Positions 33,155 to 41,615 of a stretch of 64,000 bases of DNA are shown here, one piece after another. Position 1 is the first letter of the stretch. Each line of letters opens with the position of its first letter. Source of the DNA: Pseudozobellia thermophila. GTDB taxonomy: Bacteria > Bacteroidota > Bacteroidia > Flavobacteriales > Flavobacteriaceae. A program made the translations under genes and the position numbers. The notes under the pieces are model-generated. The model saw only the letters and a list, made by a program, of their open reading frames with translations. It did no database searches and was not told where the DNA came from. The stretch is taken from contig NZ_FQYU01000002.1 of the NCBI RefSeq assembly GCF_900141855.1, forward strand, positions 310,001 to 374,000. The letters run 5' to 3'.

Positions 33155-33751
33155 ATGACCACCAAAGCTGAAAGAACCACGGCCTATATTATCGAGACCG
33201 TAGCGCCGATATTTAATAAACTAGGGTATGTCGGCACGAGCATGAGCGACCTGACCAAAGCTACGGGCCTGACCAAAGGGGCCTTGTACGGTAATTTTGA
33301 AAACAAGGAAGCCCTGGCCCTTTCGGCATTTGAATACAGCAGTAAAAAGTTATTGTCCAAGATCGATGAAGTATTGGCGACCGAAGGTACGTCGTTGGAC
33401 AAGATTTTTGCCCTTACCGACTTTTATCGGCACTACGATGTCTTTACGGCCGACCTGGGAGGTTGTCCGGTTTTGAACACGGGGGTCGACGCCCAGCACA
33501 ACAACAAGCCGCTCGCCGATGCAAGCCGTGAAACGATCAAGGAAATCGAACGTAAGATCGCCTCGGTATTGGAAAAGGGTGTTGAAAACAAGGAGTTAAA
33601 GATAGCCGTTCCTCCCCTGCAATTTGCCAAACAGTTTTATACCATGATCCAAGGGGCCGTGGCCATGTCCACGATAACAAGGGACAGAAAATACCTCGTG
33701 AACACCATTGCCTATCTCGACCTGTTGGTCAAGAAAGAAATCAAAAGGTAG
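33155..33751 (+). CDS. TetR/AcrR family transcriptional regulator
   Basis: A 198-residue regulator. The N-terminal helix-turn-helix (residues ~8-55) has the TetR pattern: IIETVAPIFNKLGYVGTSMSDLTKATGLTKGALYGNFENKEALA, summarised here by GYVGTSMSDLTKATGLTKGA. The remainder is the ligand/dimerisation domain, including GGCPVLNTGVD, which resembles TetR_C proteins near AcrR. It would act as a repressor relieved by a small molecule. It is followed, without an obvious terminator, by the converging PorP/SprF-SPOR gene; no transporter or enzyme lies beside it in operon order, so its target is unknown. Confidence 0.92.
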   Translation: MTTKAERTTAYIIETVAPIFNKLGYVGTSMSDLTKATGLTKGALYGNFENKEALALSAFEYSSKKLLSKIDEVLATEGTSLDKIFALTDFYRHYDVFTADLGGCPVLNTGVDAQHNNKPLADASRETIKEIERKIASVLEKGVENKELKIAVPPLQFAKQFYTMIQGAVAMSTITRDRKYLVNTIAYLDLLVKKEIKR

Positions 33752-33833
33752 GTTGCCGGTACTTATACTTACATCGGGCTTGTTCTTATAAGCCCCCTAA
33801 GCTTTCTATTTCCTACCGAAGCCTGATTCCCCG

Positions 33834-35549
33834 TTATTTTCCGACGACCCGGAATATCCAGGTTTTTCCGGTGTATTTTCCTCCAAAGTTGCTGTCCCTT
33901 GCCGCCCTTGCCGCCTGCATGGTATCGAATCGCCCGAGGTAGGCATAGTGGTAGTTGTTTTTACTTCGTACAAAGAATCCGGGATCCATACCCTTGCTCC
34001 TTAAGTCGGACATAAAGGCCTCAAAATACTTTTTGGTGCCAAATACATTGGCAATCAAGTAATAGCCGGGTTCCAAGCCGTCTTCCGTTTGGACCTCTTC
34101 GTATTTTTCTCCTTGTTTGGGCTTATCGGCCTCTTGCTGTTTGGCACGTTCGGCCAAACGACGTGCCGCCTCGACCTTCGCTATCGAATCTTGTTTCCGC
34201 TTTTCGGCCAGGCTCCGGGCCTCAGCCAATGCCCGTTCTTCCCTGGCCTTGTTGATCGAATCGAGTTGACGTGCCTGTTCTTGCTGTTTACGGGCCAGCA
34301 ACTCGGCCTCTCGTGCCTCCTCGTCCTTGCCCTGTGCTTCCTTCGCTATTTTCTTCGCCTCCCTATCCTGTTCCTTTTGGAGTGCCTTGGCGGCCAAGGC
34401 GGCTTCCTTCTCCACTCTTGCTATCGAATCGCGTACGAATTTCTCCCGCTTACGCCTTTCCTTTTCTTCGATTTTGGCAACCTTTTTGGCTTGTTTCGCT
34501 TCCTCCTTATCCGTTTGTGCCGACTCTTCGGCTTTTTCGGGTACTTCGACCTCCGCCGTTTTCTTTTGCCCATCGGGATTCAGTTCCATCACAATGTCGG
34601 TATCGCTCTCGAGATCAAAGCCCACTACCTTGTTCCGTTGATCGGGCTTGCCCAAAAGATAAGCTGCCATTAGTTCAAAGGAAGTGTCCTTTGTGATCGA
34701 CGCCCCGGTACCAAGTTCGACCAGGGCACCGAGGGATAGGTGCTTGAAAAAGGTGGCCCCTGCACCGATTCCGTAGCCGTAAAAATTGTTATATCCTACC
34801 TGCCCCCAATACTTGTCGGTGTTCAAGAGGGTATAGAAGCCTACTTGGTTGGATTGCCCGGGAATGGTACGCAGGTACATCGATGGCCGCAAAAAGGCAT
34901 TCGTCGCCGAGCCCAGCATCAAAGGAAAATCATAGGAAAGCAAAGACATAAATATTTTGTCTTCCTTCGCCGTATTTCCCTCTTTCTCGTTGAAATTATA
35001 ATCGATTAAATTTTCCGAGGCCAAACTTAGGCTTAGCCTTTCGACCGAAATGTTGACCCCGGGGGCCATCTGCACGATAAAATCAGTGCCCACGGTCGAT
35101 GTCAAGGGCAATGGAAGATTGGGGTCGGTCTGAAAGCGATCGTCCGCCAATTCTTGTTGAAAGGCAAATACATTGAGCCCTACGGATAGCCTGACCAGCT
35201 CGTTGAATTGAAATTGATAGGCATAGTTGAGGGCGCCGCCCGTGTTGAAGAACACCCCCGTATTTTGTTGAAAAAAGGCCAACCCGGCCGCCGACCTGCC
35301 ATTAAGCTTTCGCGTATAGTTCAAAAAAACAGTGGTGGGGTCGCCATCTATGGCCTGCCACTGCCATCTCGACCAAAAAGCGACCGATTCCGCATTGTTT
35401 CTGTCGAAAGAAAACGCGGGGTTGAACAGACTGGCATTGTAGGTGGTCAAATTGTGCTGTCTCAGATCGGCAGGCAATCGCTCTTCCTTTTGCCCATAGG
35501 CCAATAAGGAAAAAGATAGGATAATAAGAAGGGGCAGTGTTCTCAACAT
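33834..35549 (-). CDS. PorP/SprF-like outer-membrane protein with SPOR domain
   Basis: A 571-residue protein from the ATG at 35549, which opens a good signal peptide (cut near AYGQ). A longer frame from 35609 adds 20 residues with an extra hydrophobic stretch and is less likely. Residues ~25-320 are a PorP/SprF-type beta-barrel (DLRQHNLTTYNASLFNPAF at its start, GYGIGAGATFF later), the type IX secretion-associated family. A long Lys/Glu/Ala-rich coiled linker follows, with repeated units such as DSIARVEKEAA and DSIAKVEAARRL. The last ~80 residues form a SPOR-like domain (YYLIANVFG, FMSDLRSKG, YAYLGRFDT). It should span the outer membrane with a peptidoglycan-binding tail. Confidence 0.85.
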   Translation of the reverse strand: MLRTLPLLIILSFSLLAYGQKEERLPADLRQHNLTTYNASLFNPAFSFDRNNAESVAFWSRWQWQAIDGDPTTVFLNYTRKLNGRSAAGLAFFQQNTGVFFNTGGALNYAYQFQFNELVRLSVGLNVFAFQQELADDRFQTDPNLPLPLTSTVGTDFIVQMAPGVNISVERLSLSLASENLIDYNFNEKEGNTAKEDKIFMSLLSYDFPLMLGSATNAFLRPSMYLRTIPGQSNQVGFYTLLNTDKYWGQVGYNNFYGYGIGAGATFFKHLSLGALVELGTGASITKDTSFELMAAYLLGKPDQRNKVVGFDLESDTDIVMELNPDGQKKTAEVEVPEKAEESAQTDKEEAKQAKKVAKIEEKERRKREKFVRDSIARVEKEAALAAKALQKEQDREAKKIAKEAQGKDEEAREAELLARKQQEQARQLDSINKAREERALAEARSLAEKRKQDSIAKVEAARRLAERAKQQEADKPKQGEKYEEVQTEDGLEPGYYLIANVFGTKKYFEAFMSDLRSKGMDPGFFVRSKNNYHYAYLGRFDTMQAARAARDSNFGGKYTGKTWIFRVVGK

Positions 35550-35647
35550 ACACAAAAAAACAAAAACAAGCTCTTTAACATACTTTTTTAGGCTAAATTT
35601 AGTTAACATTTATGCAATAGTTTTCAACCAAAAAAGAGTCTTCGACC

Positions 35648-36205
35648 ATGAAAAGAATACAACTTATTTATATTGTAGTATTTTTCCTATGTTTTGTAGG
35701 CTGTAAAGATAATGAAAAAAACGAGGTTCCGCCTACATCGGAGCCCTCGGTATCAACTTTCTATTTTATCCGCCATGCCGAGAAGGACCGTTCCAACCCC
35801 GAGGACCCCGATCCCGAACTGAACCAAAGCGGACTGGGCAGGGCCATGCATTGGGCAGAGATTCTCGATGAAGTAGAGCTCGATGCGATCTACTCGACCG
35901 ACTACCAAAGGACATCGATGACAGCGGCCCCCACATCGGTAAAACGGGATATTGATGTCATATACTACGAACCCCAGACCATCGATGTGGAACAATTCAA
36001 GAAAGACAACTTGAACAAAACCGTTTTGGTGGTAGGCCATAGCAATACCACGCCCCAATTCGTCAACCATATGATCGGTGAGGACAAGTATTTCGAGATG
36101 GACGACACCGACAACGGCAGTCTCTTCATCGTTACCATTGTCAACGATATAGCCACGTCCCAACGGCTTCATTTTAATTGCAATTGCCCAAAGGAGCGGG
36201 ATTGA
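35648..36205 (+). CDS. Histidine phosphatase family lipoprotein (SixA-like)
   Basis: A 185-residue protein with a lipobox (CFVGC, Cys19), so it is membrane-anchored outside the cytosol. The histidine phosphatase core is intact: RHAEK (residues 42-46, catalytic His43), the SerThr-Asp-Tyr-Gln-Arg region (Arg88) and the second catalytic His131 in VVGHSN. Family members cleave phosphate esters or phosphohistidine; this one's substrate is unknown. It is divergent from the PorP/SprF gene; a TAGTTTTC at 35618 is a weak promoter match. Confidence 0.9.
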   Translation: MKRIQLIYIVVFFLCFVGCKDNEKNEVPPTSEPSVSTFYFIRHAEKDRSNPEDPDPELNQSGLGRAMHWAEILDEVELDAIYSTDYQRTSMTAAPTSVKRDIDVIYYEPQTIDVEQFKKDNLNKTVLVVGHSNTTPQFVNHMIGEDKYFEMDDTDNGSLFIVTIVNDIATSQRLHFNCNCPKERD

Positions 36206-36248
36206 GCGCATTTTCAAGTGTGCCCCCTCGAACTGTTGCAATAAATAG

Positions 36249-36278
36249 TTGAAATTTCCCCTACTTCCTTTATTTTTG
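36249..36278 (+). promoter_or_regulatory. smpB promoter, Bacteroidota consensus
   Basis: TTG (36249-36251), 19 nt, then TATTTTTG (36271-36278). Only four bases separate the -7 element from the smpB ATG, so the start site should fall at or near the ATG. Confidence 0.75.
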
Positions 36279-36282
36279 TAGG

Positions 36283-36747
36283 ATGGTTCAAAAGAACATC
36301 AACATAAAAAACAAGAGGGCCAAGTTCGAGTATGAATTTTTGGATACCTATGTGGCCGGTATTGTTTTGGCCGGTACCGAAATAAAATCGATTCGCGAAG
36401 GGAAGGCCTCGATTACACAGAGCTTTTGCGAATTCAACGACAAGGGCGAATTGTTCGTTGTCAACATGCAAGTCGACGAATATTCCCATGCATCGTACTT
36501 CAACCACAAACCGAAGGCCGAACGAAAGCTGCTGCTGAATCGCGGGGAACTCAAAAAACTTAGAAAAGAGGTAACGACCAGTGGATTGACCATAGTGCCC
36601 CTTTCCCTTTTTATCAACGACCGGGGGCTCGCAAAAGTCAAGATTGCCTTGGCCAAGGGTAAGAAACTGTACGACAAAAGGGAGACCATTAAGGATCGTG
36701 ACAACAAAAGAAACCTGGCCCGGATTAAAAAAAGCTTCAACAACTAG
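36283..36747 (+). CDS. smpB: SsrA-binding protein
   Basis: A 154-residue protein of normal length for SmpB, the tmRNA partner that rescues stalled ribosomes. The core motifs are present: [51 protein letters not shown] and [21 protein letters not shown]. The tail is basic as usual. The start at 36283 is set by alignment with the family as I know it. Its predicted mRNA would have almost no leader. It converges on pcm with 24 nt between the stop codons. Confidence 0.97.
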   Translation: MVQKNINIKNKRAKFEYEFLDTYVAGIVLAGTEIKSIREGKASITQSFCEFNDKGELFVVNMQVDEYSHASYFNHKPKAERKLLLNRGELKKLRKEVTTSGLTIVPLSLFINDRGLAKVKIALAKGKKLYDKRETIKDRDNKRNLARIKKSFNN

Positions 36748-36771
36748 CCCCGGGCGGTCAAATTACCCACA

Positions 36772-37413
36772 TCAATTTTTGTTTTCCAAGAGCGGAACAA
36801 ACCGAAAGGAGCCGAATTCCTTCTTCTCGAATTCCTTTTCCGATTTTCGTATATATAGGGTCATGACCTGTTCATTGACCCCAACGGGAATCACCAATCG
36901 GCCACCGACCTTCAACTGGGCCATTAGGGCTTTGGGCACCTCGGGCGCCCCTGCCGTAACGATGATGGAATCGAAGGGCGCATCGGCGGGAAGACCTTTG
37001 TAGCCGTCACCGAAAACGGTCTTTTTGGGCCGGTATCCCATTTTCCCAAAAAAGAGCTTGGTCTTTTTAAACAGCTCTTGCTGCCTTTCAATGGTATATA
37101 CCTTGGCCTTTAAGTGCAACAATACCGCGGTCTGATACCCGCTTCCCGTGCCGATTTCCAACACCTTGTGTCCCGGCCGCACCTGAAGCAACTGGGTCTG
37201 GAAGGCAACCGTGTAGGGTTGCGAAATGGTCTGATCGGCCGCAATGGGAAAGGCCTTGTCTTGATAGGCATGCCCTTCAAAGCTGCTGTCCATAAACAAA
37301 TGTCGCGGTATGGTCTTGATGGCGCCAAGCACCTTGGTATCGGCAATACCCTTGCCTACCAACACTTCGGCGAGCTTGTTGCGCATTCCCTTATGTTTAA
37401 AGGTATCTTTCAA
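36772..37413 (-). CDS. pcm: Protein-L-isoaspartate O-methyltransferase
   Basis: A 213-residue SAM-dependent methyltransferase that repairs isoaspartyl residues in damaged proteins, in the cytosol. The family marks are SQPYTVA (64-70), the SAM-binding VLEIGTGSGYQTAVL (84-98), the ERQQEL acidic loop and APFDSIIVTAGAP. Length is typical. It is a single gene with no clear promoter element just upstream. Confidence 0.95.
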   Translation of the reverse strand: MKDTFKHKGMRNKLAEVLVGKGIADTKVLGAIKTIPRHLFMDSSFEGHAYQDKAFPIAADQTISQPYTVAFQTQLLQVRPGHKVLEIGTGSGYQTAVLLHLKAKVYTIERQQELFKKTKLFFGKMGYRPKKTVFGDGYKGLPADAPFDSIIVTAGAPEVPKALMAQLKVGGRLVIPVGVNEQVMTLYIRKSEKEFEKKEFGSFRFVPLLENKN

Positions 37414-37553
37414 TGGTTTGGTTTTTGAAAGGTAAAGTTAGGTCGTAATTAATCAAATCACAAGTGCACCTCTCATATTCGAAAACGGCAAAACGGATAA
37501 GTTTTTGATTTTGACTCAAATTAGATTGAAAAGATTAAACCCAAAAATATCCT

Positions 37554-37561
37554 TATTTTTG
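37554..37561 (+). promoter_or_regulatory. Candidate -7 promoter element (TATTTTTG)
   Basis: TATTTTTG matches TAnnTTTG 16 nt upstream of the ATG at 37578, implying a leader of about 10 nt. The nearest TTG (37526-37528) is 25 nt away. Confidence 0.5.
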
Positions 37562-37577
37562 AAGCAAATATAATTAG

Positions 37578-38558
37578 ATGCTAAAAGTTGGGGTTTTAGG
37601 AGCAGGCCATTTGGGAAAAATCCATTTACGGTTGCTCCACGAATCGAAAAAATACGAGTTGATCGGTTTTTACGATGCCGATGCCATTAACGGCAAGAAG
37701 GTGGCCGATGAATTTGGCTATCGCTATTTTGACAACATTAACAAACTGATCGACGAGGTGGAGGTCGTGGATATTGTCACCCCTACCCTTTCCCACTTTG
37801 ATTGTGCCAAAAAGGCCATTGAAAGGGGCAAGCACATATTTATCGAAAAGCCGATCACCCACACCATCGAGGAAGCCAACGAACTGCTTGAACTCGAAAA
37901 AAAGTATGGCGTAAAGGGTCAGGTGGGCCATGTAGAACGTTATAACCCGGCCTTCATGGCGGTTAAACGGCAAATCAAAAATCCGATGTTCATCGAGACC
38001 CATCGGTTGGCCGAGTTCAACCCCAGGGGAACGGATGTTCCCGTTGTTTTGGATTTGATGATACACGACATCGACGCCATATTGAGTGTCGTTGATTCGG
38101 AAGTGAGGCAGATCAATGCCAGCGGGGTATCGGTAATCAGTAAATCGCCCGATATCGCCAATGCCCGAATAGAATTCGCCAACGGCTGCGTAGCCAACCT
38201 TACCTCGAGTCGTATTTCGTTGAAGAACATGCGGAAATCGCGTTTTTTTCAAAAGGACGCCTATATTTCGGTAGACTTTTTGGAAAAGAAAGTGGAAGTT
38301 GTCAAAATGAAGGACGCGCCTGAGAGTCCCGGGGATTTTGACATGATATTGCAAAATGCCGAAGGTGAGAAAAAGCAGATCTATTTTGAGAATCCGGATG
38401 TGGGGCAAAACAATGCCATTTTGGACGAATTGGAGACCTTTGCCGACGCCATTACCAATGGCACCGAACCCATAGTCAGCCTCGAGCAGGGGACCAAGGC
38501 CCTTAAAGTGGCCCTGCAGATAATCGCGTCTTTCGATACCCGGACGAGCGTTGTTTGA
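37578..38558 (+). CDS. Gfo/Idh/MocA family oxidoreductase
   Basis: A 326-residue NAD(P)-dependent dehydrogenase. The N-terminal Rossmann domain has GVLGAGHLGKIH (5-16) and the catalytic-site lysine in the EKP motif (FIEKPITH); the C-terminal alpha/beta domain has DLMIHDIDAI. Members act on sugars, inositols or other small carbonyls, or reduce biliverdin. The substrate cannot be told from the sequence, but the form with GHVERYNPA is common in Bacteroidota and usually stands alone. The next gene (YggS) is 114 bp downstream in the same direction. Confidence 0.9.
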   Translation: MLKVGVLGAGHLGKIHLRLLHESKKYELIGFYDADAINGKKVADEFGYRYFDNINKLIDEVEVVDIVTPTLSHFDCAKKAIERGKHIFIEKPITHTIEEANELLELEKKYGVKGQVGHVERYNPAFMAVKRQIKNPMFIETHRLAEFNPRGTDVPVVLDLMIHDIDAILSVVDSEVRQINASGVSVISKSPDIANARIEFANGCVANLTSSRISLKNMRKSRFFQKDAYISVDFLEKKVEVVKMKDAPESPGDFDMILQNAEGEKKQIYFENPDVGQNNAILDELETFADAITNGTEPIVSLEQGTKALKVALQIIASFDTRTSVV

Positions 38559-38672
38559 CCTGCACCTTCCATCGAGGGAGGCAATGCCTAAACCGGCCCA
38601 AATGGCCAAGGTTGGTGAACCTGTAAAACCTTATCGATCATATCCGCTGAACTTAAATACTTACATCTAAAA

Positions 38673-39329
38673 ATGTCCGTAAAAGAGAACCTACAGGAAA
38701 TACTGAAAACCCTGCCCGACCACGTAACCTTGGTCGCCGTTTCAAAGACCAAGCCGATAGAACTTCTCATGGAAGCCTACGATTCGGGCCATCGCATTTT
38801 TGGCGAGAACAAGGTACAGGAAATGGTCGATAAATGGGAACAGTTGCCAAAGGATATCGAATGGCATATGATCGGCCACCTCCAACGAAACAAGGTCAAG
38901 TACATGGCGAAGTTCGTATCGCTGGTACATGGGGTCGACAGCTTTAGGTTGCTCAAGGAAATCAACAAAAGGGCCATGGACCAAAACAGGACCATCGATT
39001 GCTTGTTACAAATGCATATCGCCGAAGAGGAGACCAAATTTGGTTTGGACGAACAAGAACTTGTGAACATTGTACAATCGCCGGAATTCAAATCCCTTGA
39101 AAACATAAACATCAGGGGACTTATGGGCATGGCCACCTTTACCGACGACGAAAAACAAATACGCAGGGAGTTCAGGCAACTCAAATCGGTTTTTGACGGA
39201 CTTAAGACCGAACTTCCCGACATAGACATTCTCTCTATGGGCATGAGCGGCGATTACAGGATCGCCATTGAAGAAGGCAGCACCATGGTACGCATTGGCA
39301 GTAGTATCTTCGGAGCCAGAAATTACTAG
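38673..39329 (+). CDS. YggS family PLP homeostasis protein
   Basis: A 218-residue alanine-racemase-like TIM barrel with no second domain. The PLP-binding lysine is in VAVSKTKP (Lys25). GENKVQEMVDKW, WHMIGHLQRNKVKY and LSMGMSGDYRIAI are the family signatures. YggS/PLPBP proteins bind pyridoxal phosphate and help keep its level safe in the cytosol, with effects on amino acid metabolism; no catalysis is known. It precedes the exonuclease gene by 66 bp. Confidence 0.95.
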   Translation: MSVKENLQEILKTLPDHVTLVAVSKTKPIELLMEAYDSGHRIFGENKVQEMVDKWEQLPKDIEWHMIGHLQRNKVKYMAKFVSLVHGVDSFRLLKEINKRAMDQNRTIDCLLQMHIAEEETKFGLDEQELVNIVQSPEFKSLENINIRGLMGMATFTDDEKQIRREFRQLKSVFDGLKTELPDIDILSMGMSGDYRIAIEEGSTMVRIGSSIFGARNY

Positions 39330-39395
39330 CTTTTTGGCGATTCGTCCCTTGCCGGCAAAACCTATAATGTATCTTTACACGACTAAACCCTTTTA

Positions 39396-40763
39396 ATGTA
39401 CGCAATACTCGACATAGAGACCACAGGAGGAAAATTCAATGAGGAAGGCATTACCGAAATAGCGATTCACAAATTCGATGGTCACAAGGTTGTCGATACG
39501 TTTATCAGCTTGGTCAATCCCGAGAAAGAAATACAGCCCTTCGTAGTTAATTTAACAGGGATAAACAACAAGATGCTCCGTACGGCGCCCAAGTTCCACG
39601 AAGTAGCCAAGCGCATCGTAGAGATTACCGATTCGACGGTACTGGTGGCCCATAATGCACAGTTCGATTACAGGATTCTGCGAACCGAATTCAGGAGACT
39701 GGGATACAACTTTGAAAGAAAGACCCTTTGTACGGTCGATCTCTCGAAAAAATTGATCCCCGAAGCCGAATCGCACAGCTTGGGCAAGCTGGTACGATCC
39801 CTGGGCATTCCCGTCAGCGACCGACATCGCGCCAACGGAGACGCACTGGCCACACTTAAACTGTTCAAGATCTTGCTGTCAAAAGACTCCGACAAAACCA
39901 TAATCAAGGGTATAATCAGGGAAAAGGAGCACGGCGAACTTTCCGACCGCCAACTCGACATCGTAGAATCGCTCCCATCCGAAACGGGGGTATATTATAT
40001 GCACGACAAAGACGGCGATGTATTGTTTTTGGGAAAGAGCTCCAATATGAAAAAAAGGGTCAACCAGCATTTCACCAACAATGGCAGGCGATCCAGACTG
40101 CTTCAAAAAGCCACCAAGAAGGTGACGTACGAAAAAACGGGTAGTGAACTGGTCGCCCTCTTGAAAGAGAACGAAGAACTTAACCGAAACCGTCCGAAAT
40201 TCAACCAAAATCCCCCCAAATCACTTTTTTCCTATACCGTAGCCCTAAACAGCAACAGCGATGGCTACCATACCCTGGTCGTTGAAAAGACCAATGAAAG
40301 AAACGGCGCCTTCGCCACATTTAACAGCTTGGCCGGTGCAAAGAATTTTATTTTCAAGCTTACCAAAGACTTCGAACTGTGCCCCAAACTAAACGGCATA
40401 TCGGAAGCCCGTGAAAACTGTTCCAGTGTTGAATCGGGCGAATGCCATGGCGCCTGTATAAAAAAGGAGGCTTCCGAAACCTATAACGAAAGGGTTTTGG
40501 CGAGCGTAGAAAAGTATTCGCTCAATAATAAGAACATAGTTATTGTCGATAAGGGCCGCGAAGTAGGTGAATACAGTGCGATACTCATTAAAAATGGAAG
40601 TTTTAAGGGGCTGGGCTATTACGACCTGAACCATCAAATTAATAATATTCATATCTTAGAATCGATTATCGTTCCCATGGAGGGCAATGAAAACACCACG
40701 CACATCATTGAAACTTACCTGCGAAAAAGACGCGTAGTAAAGATTTTGGAGTTAAGAAACTAA
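39396..40763 (+). CDS. DnaQ-type exonuclease fused to a GIY-YIG (UvrC/Cho-like) nuclease
   Basis: A 455-residue two-domain nuclease. Residues ~1-170 form a DEDDh 3'-5' exonuclease: DIETTGG (6-12), NAQFDYRILR, and DRHRANGDAL. Residues ~195-275 form a GIY-YIG domain: GVYYMHDKDGDVLFLGKS followed by RVNQHF and the metal-binding glutamate region KENEELNRNRPKFNQ. The remaining ~180 residues match the C-terminal part of Cho-like proteins with several cysteines (CPKL, NCSS, ECHGAC). It may process DNA 3' ends and incise beside damage. It begins an operon with the K+ channel, miaA and gntK. Confidence 0.9.
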   Translation: MYAILDIETTGGKFNEEGITEIAIHKFDGHKVVDTFISLVNPEKEIQPFVVNLTGINNKMLRTAPKFHEVAKRIVEITDSTVLVAHNAQFDYRILRTEFRRLGYNFERKTLCTVDLSKKLIPEAESHSLGKLVRSLGIPVSDRHRANGDALATLKLFKILLSKDSDKTIIKGIIREKEHGELSDRQLDIVESLPSETGVYYMHDKDGDVLFLGKSSNMKKRVNQHFTNNGRRSRLLQKATKKVTYEKTGSELVALLKENEELNRNRPKFNQNPPKSLFSYTVALNSNSDGYHTLVVEKTNERNGAFATFNSLAGAKNFIFKLTKDFELCPKLNGISEARENCSSVESGECHGACIKKEASETYNERVLASVEKYSLNNKNIVIVDKGREVGEYSAILIKNGSFKGLGYYDLNHQINNIHILESIIVPMEGNENTTHIIETYLRKRRVVKILELRN

Positions 40764-40766
40764 GTC

Positions 40767-41615
40767 TTGAAAGAAAGAAAACCTGAAAAGGGCTGGAAAA
40801 ACAAAGTCCATGAAATTATTTACGAGGCCGACACCCCTATGGGTAAGTGGTTCGATATTCTATTGTTCATTCTGATCATCATTAGCGTATTGCTCGTTAT
40901 GCTCGAAAGCGTAAAGGGTATCGATGCGGAGTACCACAAAACCCTTTTCATTTTGGAGTGGGTCGTTACCATTTTTTTCACCATTGAATATATTGCCCGT
41001 ATAGTTAGCATAAAGAAACCTTTGAAGTACGTTTTGAGCTTCTATGGAATCATAGACCTAATGGCCACCATACCGCTTTATCTTTCATACATATTTGCCG
41101 GGTCGCAAGCACTTTTGGCCATACGTTCCTTAAGGCTTTTGCGGATCTTCAGGATATTAAAGCTGGTGCGTTTTTTGGGCGAGGCCTCGCAATTAAAAAA
41201 GGCCCTGAAGGCCAGCAGGGCCAAGATTACCGTGTTTTTGTTCGCCGTATTGATCCTATCGGTAATCTTGGGTACGGTAATGTATCTCATAGAAGGTGAC
41301 GAGGCCGGTTTTACAAGTATTCCCACAAGTATTTATTGGACCATTGTTACCCTCACCACCGTGGGCTACGGGGATATTGCCCCCATTACACCGGAGGGGC
41401 AGTTTATCGCGACCCTCATCATGCTTGTGGGCTATGGTGTCATCGCCGTTCCTACGGGTATCGTTACCGTAGAATTCGGAAGACAGGGCCAGGGGAAAAA
41501 AAGTCCGGGCGACAAGGGCTACGTGCACCTGAACACCCAAGCCTGCCCCGCTTGTGCCAAAGAAGGCCATAGGGACGACGCTATTTACTGCTACAATTGT
41601 GGAAGCAAGCTATAA
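40767..41615 (+). CDS. Voltage-gated-type potassium channel with C-terminal zinc ribbon
   Basis: A 282-residue inner-membrane channel with six membrane segments. S4 carries spaced arginines (residues 118-136, SLRLLRIFRILKLVRF), and the pore has the K+ selectivity filter TVGYGD (198-203). After the last helix, a short tail has two CxxC pairs (Cys260/263 and Cys275/278), a zinc ribbon. The start is TTG at 40767: the in-frame stop at 40761 leaves no other choice and VHEIIYEADTP is conserved in the family. The stop and the miaA start overlap by one base (TAATG). Confidence 0.92.
   Translation: MKERKPEKGWKNKVHEIIYEADTPMGKWFDILLFILIIISVLLVMLESVKGIDAEYHKTLFILEWVVTIFFTIEYIARIVSIKKPLKYVLSFYGIIDLMATIPLYLSYIFAGSQALLAIRSLRLLRIFRILKLVRFLGEASQLKKALKASRAKITVFLFAVLILSVILGTVMYLIEGDEAGFTSIPTSIYWTIVTLTTVGYGDIAPITPEGQFIATLIMLVGYGVIAVPTGIVTVEFGRQGQGKKSPGDKGYVHLNTQACPACAKEGHRDDAIYCYNCGSKL

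Noticed and set aside
33776-33795. Inverted repeat GGGCTT/AAGCCC after the TetR gene
   Set aside because: Stem of six with an eight-base loop and no T tract on either strand; too weak for a terminator.
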